The position numbers were made by a program, and so were the translations under genes. Positions 58,623 to 64,000 of a DNA stretch of 64,000 nt are shown in pieces. The number at the start of each line of letters is the position of its first letter. The stretch's first letter is position 1. The notes under the pieces were generated by a model. That model was not told where the DNA came from. It did not search any database and saw only the letters and a list, made by a program, of their open reading frames with translations. The stretch is from contig NC_092671.1 of the NCBI RefSeq assembly GCF_964355755.1, positions 35,107,304 to 35,171,303 on the forward strand. Direction: 5' to 3'. Source of the stretch: Antedon mediterranea (taxonomy: Eukaryota; Echinodermata; Crinoidea; Comatulida; Antedonidae).

Positions 58623-59780
58623 TAATAGGATTTTAATCAATACATTAAAAGTTATAAAACATTAGAGAAATTTAGTCTAGGATGGCGAGCCTTCTTTGTT
58701 TGTTATTTGGATATTAAGTTTTGCATTAATACAGTTAAGTATTCAAAATATAGGTTTAGATAATAATACTTACAACACCATTGCAGTTAATGAGAAGGTA
58801 AATCAATGTGAAATACCATTCACTTTCATAATACATTATTGATCATATTGATTAATGGTTGTTATTTTTTAGCGGTACTGTTTGATTCTGACTGACTGCT
58901 TTAAATAAACATGGATGTTCATTTCTCATTTTATCAACATTTTTGCTTTGATGTTTTTGAGTTTTGCGGCTAAACTTTGATGTGGTGTTCTTGCATACCT
59001 TATTATTTATTTGAAGTGAAATTAATAACAATTATTTTCTGGTTGTTAGTATATCATTTATTGACAAGAATTCATGAAATTCATCAATTTTCACTCAAAT
59101 TAGTCTATATAACTTCAGTAATTACTGTATATTGTTGTTGTTCATCAGCTGAAAATGCCACATCAACATTCAATTCAATTTGCATGCTTTTAGGTGAACT
59201 GTCTGGTTTTGTACAGTTTGCCGGATTAGTCAAAACAACGCTAAACTAAAAAGTAGACTTATGGTTTTAGGAAAATAGGTATGTAATTGTAAATGCCACT
59301 GTTGGCTTTATAGACCTTACTTGCCAGAAAACCACAATACAATTATTATGTTCAATTTTATATTCGTTTTGACATAAAAACTGTCCAAGGACACAGTAAT
59401 GACAACTTCTTCTAACTAAACATCCCGCAATGTTGGGTTTTCGTCGGAGTTTGTATTTACACACCTAAACGTGCTCTAAATCCACAATAATACCGAGTTG
59501 GGCTTAATAACTCTAGTAATTTATTTGTTTTCTATAGTGCTTTAAATGCCAAGGTTTCATAGACTATGATTTGATCAACCATACAGTAGCTTTTATTATT
59601 CAAATGCTTAGGTGTTTACTCTCAAGGTATTACCTTTCACTGTTATTACCTTTCACTGTTATTTAAAGGTAATATGTTTTTCATGCAGACGATTTCCTGT
59701 AAAAGAATTTGTTTTTATGTTGTGTAGATACATTACCTGAATAAATCCAGTAACTACAGTACTTAGAATATATTCAACAT

Positions 59781-59898
59781 TTTGTCAAACTAGTTTGATA
59801 GTGTAAACAGAGCTTTAGGAACCATACCAAAACTAAATGGATTTAATTTTGGTATGGTTCCTAAAGCTCTGTCTACACTATCAAACTAGTTTGACAAA
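59781..59898. repeat. 58-nt near-perfect fold-back palindrome at a MITE end
   Basis: Arms 59781-59838 and 59841-59898 are reverse complements with two mismatches and a 2-nt spacer. The outer half of each arm is the MITE end (AGCTCTGTCTACACTATCAA and onward). The inner part (AGGAACCATACCAAAA) is not MITE sequence but is also inverted. Confidence 0.9.
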
Positions 59899-59980
59899 AA
59901 AAGTGTTATGTTCCCAAATATGGTAATGATATGCTCAAATATAGTAGTGATATGACATCATCGTCCATATTGAGGTATTG
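59865..59980. mobile_element. AGCTCTGTCTACAC MITE, copy 6, right end missing
   Basis: It starts AGCTCTGTCTACACTATCAA and runs to ATGACATCATCGTCCATATT, then stops matching the family. It shares its left end with the fold-back palindrome. Confidence 0.7.
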
Positions 59981-60542
59981 TACAAAACCGTTTCCTATTT
60001 TCAGACATCTGATCGATTATCAATTATTGCTAATCAAACGGTTCCCGGTTTAAAACATTTTTTCAACTTTTTAACTTCCCCAAAATATTTTAGCAACTGA
60101 AACCTCTATCAATAGTATCAAGGTTAGAAACAAGCGAAAACAATGTTTTGTCATTTGTTATTGGTGGTTTGGTTATAAATAAAACTATAGTCATTATGTA
60201 TTATAGATAAGTGATTTGCGGCTTCATCGATTCAATGTAACAAACAAGATTTTTCGATTAATATTTTTTTGGTGAATCTACTGTAAATCGTCTTGTTTTG
60301 ATGTTTGAAACCAACAGTTTGTTGTTTTGAGTTTTATCGAACCAGAAGTGTGTTTCCATTTCTATCGTTATGTCAACAAGGAAATGAAATTATATTCCTC
60401 CCTGGTTGTTGTCACAGTTTCTTTAGAATTTTTTTTATACAAAATAATTGTTAATGTTAATAAAAGTATTTGCTGATTCTGATATCCTATGGTTGGTATG
60501 TTAATTTATAGTGGCAAAGATTAAGGGAAGAATGTTGTATAT

Positions 60543-60673
60543 GAATACAGTACTGTTGTGAATACAGTACTGTTGTGAATACAGTACTGTTGTGAATACA
60601 GTACTGTTGTGAATACAGTACTGTTGTGAATACAGTACTGTTGTGAATACAGTACTGTTGTGAATACAGTAGT
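60543..60673. repeat. 17-bp minisatellite
   Basis: About seven perfect units GAATACAGTACTGTTGT, then a terminal GAATACAGTAGTTG variant. As 17 is not a multiple of three, each minus-strand frame walks through all phases of the unit and stays open, giving three similar overlapping false frames. Confidence 0.95.
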
Positions 60674-60744
60674 TGATGACTCCGCCCAAAGTTTATGAAT
60701 AGCATACATGCCAACATCTGAAGTTTAAAAAATGGAATATGGTG

Positions 60745-61080
60745 TTTTTTAAGGTCAACAGCACCCTCTATCTATTATCAAGAGGTAATGAGTGCAGTTT
60801 GTGACGTCACAAGCGATTTCACGTGGTGGCTATGTGAGGGCAATCCCCTTTTCGTTGAGGGAAAAATCAGAAATTGATGGCCGCAGATGGTCGTACATGA
60901 CAAATTATCGTAATTTACTTGTGTGCAAGCTTTTTTGTTATATTTTAATGCAGAAAAACATACAGATACATCATTATTCAGTTATCTTCGTAATACGGGA
61001 GAAAATGTGGAAAAACGGGAGCACAACAATGGACCAGGAGACGAGTCTAAATATGGGAGTCTACCCTACACCAACCATTA
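60745..61080 (+). repeat. dispersed repeat family X, copy 2
   Basis: This matches 23050-23420 along its length, including GTGACGTCACAAGC, GTGGCTATGTGA and CCGCAGATGGTCGTACA. A 99-codon open frame over it is not preserved in the other copy. Confidence 0.75.
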
Positions 61081-62251
61081 ACATATTGTGAACAATTGTT
61101 GAAACTAGGGAGAGGGAGGAGAGTAGTAGATGTGAACATTATTTTTGCTGAACTTCAAAACATTAAGACACATGCAGGAACATTCACCTCATACTGTACA
61201 TTGCGTGTATAAGCAATTATTTCCGCTACGATGCCCTTGGCTGTCGAGGCTGTTCAAACTATTTTCAAAGTCTATATGCAAATAGTTTGCGATGACATAA
61301 TTAAAATGACTTCCTATTACCTCTTATGATCGTATAAAAAAATCCCTTGTTTTTATGTTAAATCCGTCGGAATCTTTGTCAATAATCATCCAGCGTAATA
61401 ATTCCGGAAAATTATTCTTAGAACATTTGTGATTTAAAGATGTTGTTGTAGACAATCTTCATTAGTAATGTGCAGATGTGTTTTGGCTTGAATGTTGTTA
61501 ATACATTCTACTTAAATCCTATGCTTATGTATGGGTCAATGCTCTGCAGTGTAGAAAAGCTGATTCCTACTGAGCTACAGTAGTAATGTTGTGTACAATC
61601 TTTAGTAGATGTGTTTTGGTTTTAAAGCTCAGGTACAGGCATGAATTTTTAATATCTGGTTAATTGTACAAAAATAAAATATGTTTAACAGAAATCATGA
61701 AAAAAAAAACATGAATTTCTCCTAAAATGGGCAAATACAAAATTTGGCAAAATTCTGCTATAAAACCCAGAAACACTTTTCAGTAGCTAGGTAGTTTGAC
61801 CTAATGTATTGTACTGTAATAACATGTCTTTTGACTCCCTAGAAAGTGAAAAAAGATGGTGGGATATATTTTTGCTATAGCATGAAAACTGTGTTGTTAA
61901 ATAGTAAAATTCAAGTTATATTACGTATATTTAGTCATCTAATAACATTTTTTACCAATTTTTACCACATTTATATTATATAAATTATGAAACATAGAGG
62001 AAACTATAGATCGCTAATTATTGGAATGTATGATCAATAGAAATGTTTTGCCCGCACCTGGCCTTTAATGTGTTGGTAATAAATACGCTGCCAAGATCCT
62101 ACTGTATGCTTATGCATGGGTCAATGTTCTGCAGTGTTAAAGCTATGCAATCATGTCCTACTGAGCCAGTCATGTATTAAAGTGCCAATGTTTGAAACAT
62201 AGGGAAAAGCTATTAACAAATCTCATCGTTAGTTAGAGGGGATTTGTTTAC

Positions 62252-62390
62252 AGCTCTATCAAACTTTATGTGACAAGAAAAATGTGATGTGCCCAAATTT
62301 GGACATGATGATGTCATACAACTACCGTATTTGTACATACAACTACCATATTATTTGTGTACATCACACTTTTTTTTTTCAAAAAACTTT
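62252..62390. mobile_element. AGCTCTGTCTACAC MITE, copy 7 (partial, inverted)
   Basis: CTATCAAACTTTATGTGACA and the core AAATTTGGACATGATGATGTCAT are clear. The right terminus is lost in a T run, and the ACTACCRTATTTGTACATACA segment is duplicated. Confidence 0.6.
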
Positions 62391-63256
62391 TGGCAACAAA
62401 AATGACTGTTTGCAAAATGTATTTAAAGAGTTGACCTTAATTGGTATGCAAATTAGGGATATTTTATTTTTATAGGTGTTTGATGACACTGAATTAGTAA
62501 TTTGCCAGAATATATTATATTATAACACTTTTTTAAACAAACATCCACAATATATTAGCAAGACAGCTAGACAACTGGCTATATACTGTATTTGTCTACA
62601 AACTGAAAAATATTCAAATTATCTAATTAACTGAACATCCCATATAAAGTAATTTCAGCGCAGTACACAGAATGTTAAAGTTGTTTGTATTTCCGTCCAT
62701 ACTTTCGGTTTCACACAATATAAAAATAAAGCACAAAGCAAACTGGAAACATTTTAAACTCTTTCAAAAATCCCATTCAGGAATACGTGCCCAATTAAAT
62801 TTTTGCCCTCGGTATATATTTGTACACTTGGCTATTTGTGAAGATAAGATTGTTCAATGTTTGAGTAAGATTCAATACTTCAGTTGACATTTACTTTGAC
62901 CTTTCACCTATATGTGAGAAAGATTATTTAGCTTTCATATTGATTTATTAACATTTAATATCATTGATCATTGAATATTAAATGAAATAAATTAATCATA
63001 TTTACAATGTTAACACTTGCATAATAATAAATTGTAGACATCTTTATGGGAAATATGTTTCACAGTAAAATTTACTGTACAGCAATTTGATCTTGTTCTC
63101 ACTTCATTTAATACATTATTTGTGTTTAAATTTAATACTGTTCGCACTGGACTTGAAAAGTGGTAAATTTATTACCATGGTAGCTTTACCTAATGTCATC
63201 AGATTTTCATGCTATTAGTTTTAACGTAATTTTACAAAAATTGAACTGTGATGTTA

Positions 63257-63411
63257 AGCTCTGTCTACACTATCAAACAAGTTTGACAAAAAAGTGTGAT
63301 GTGCCCAAATATGGCAGTGATATGCCCAAATATGGTAGTGATATGACATCATCATATCTACTGTATATGGGCACATCACATTGTTTTGTCACATAAAATG
63401 TTATAGTGTAT
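63257..63411. mobile_element. AGCTCTGTCTACAC MITE, copy 8
   Basis: Well preserved: AGCTCTGTCTACACTATCAA at the left, two AAATATGGYAGTGATATG repeats in the core, ATATGGGCACATCACA in the right arm and a worn right end TGTTATAGTGTATTAG. Confidence 0.7.
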
Positions 63412-64000
63412 TAGTAGTGTGCTTTTTCATAAAAATGATTGACTCGCATGTGTTACATGATTTGGACATTCATTTTTTTAGTTGCATGGTTGTATGCGGT
63501 AAAAGTAACTATTTTACTTGTATTATTTAATCCTGTGGCAATTGTAGCCAGTGTTCGAATTGGACTTGGTCACTTTAGCCGCCGACTCGTTTAAATTTGA
63601 CCAAATTAAGTCCAGTGTGATCGAGTTTGATAGTTGGAGTATGTATTTAATTTATGTATTGTAGTTTAATGGTGCGTAATAATAAATATGGATATTGTTT
63701 AAATAATTAAGATTTTAATTTATTATACTTAGTAGAGAATGATTCGTTTTTAGTGTTAAAGTTCACACATTATTTTCCTATAATGTCAACAACAGCATCT
63801 CCGTCATAGATTTTGTCAATTATTAAATTCAGGAAAAACAAATCGCATTATCATACATTATTCAAACTTTTTTCATAATTATTATAAAGTGATTACCGTG
63901 TCTACTGCGGATTCAAGGAATCATGTTGGTTGCCGATGTAATGAATTTTCAAGCCGATACCTCGGGGCGATATCTCAATCGCATTTAAATTCTCCTCAGA

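Larger units (their letters stand above)
57501..64000 (+). other. presumed next intron of the RN-tre-like gene
   Basis: No exon encoding the continuing TBC domain was found in the 6.5 kb after exon 5, so the rest of the gene should lie beyond the right edge. Bases 57501-58470, 58630-59775, 61085-62245 and 63415-64000 hold nothing else that I can support. A 90-codon frame at 58977-59249 has no domain signature. Confidence 0.6.

Noticed and set aside
60792-61091. 99-codon open frame
   Set aside because: It lies in family X and is not preserved in the copy at 23050; the translation is not protein-like.
62640-62890. Acceptor-like TTTCAG followed by an open frame, tested as RN-tre-like exon 6
   Set aside because: The translation (LKLFVFPSILSVSHN...) does not resemble the TBC domain continuation and there is no good donor.

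Overview
The window is AT-rich animal nuclear DNA. It has GT-AG introns of 0.8 to about 11 kb, two recognisable metazoan genes, and dense non-autonomous mobile elements. There is no prokaryotic layout, no rRNA, no convincing tRNA gene and no CRISPR array. Gene content and repeat style suggest an invertebrate deuterostome, perhaps an echinoderm or relative. That placement is inference; the sequence does not prove it. GC looks like roughly one third by eye (not computed).

Genes. (1) A complete three-exon BCL-2 family coding sequence of 189 aa lies at 26216-30759 (+). It has BH4-like, BH3, BH1 and BH2 regions, a C-terminal membrane anchor, and the family's typical intron directly after the BH2 Gly-Trp. 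(2) The first five coding exons (128 aa) of a USP6NL/RN-tre-like Rab GTPase-activating protein lie at 43894-57500 (+). The TBC domain is just beginning when the fifth exon ends, and the remaining exons are beyond the right edge. A TATA-less promoter candidate for this gene lies near 37561-37602. Bases 1-57 may be the tail of a third, upstream + strand gene, with a 3' UTR ending at a poly(A) signal near 290. This is weak.

Layout. 1-26 kb is intergenic: MITEs, tRNA-derived SINEs, a 1-kb 17-bp minisatellite (5.1-6.1 kb), a head-to-tail pair of Helitron-like elements (6.6-9.7 kb), a 33-bp minisatellite next to a Mutator-like element with a perfect 9-bp target duplication (10.1-10.9 kb), and a broken LINE 3' end (18.8-19.1 kb). 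26-31 kb is the BCL-2 gene, whose first intron holds an 856-bp TA-flanked transposon. 31-43 kb holds MITEs, a 71-bp tandem expansion inside a MITE, two adjacent long-TIR elements and three minisatellites. 44-57.5 kb is the RN-tre-like gene, whose 10.6-kb first coding intron carries a MITE split by another transposon, an inverted copy of the 26.8-kb transposon, and a 2-kb TIR element. 57.5-64 kb is presumably the next intron and carries more MITE copies, a 58-nt fold-back palindrome and a 17-bp minisatellite.

The two genes have no evident functional link. The most unusual global signal is an excess of the heptamers TACAGTA/TACTGTA: a hand count gives about 110-120, against about 15 expected from composition. 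These are the footprints left when Tc1/mariner-type elements with CAG ends excise from a TA site. Several TA-flanked MITEs in the window have CAGT/ACTG termini. All coordinates and motif calls are from reading the sequence; no search was run.
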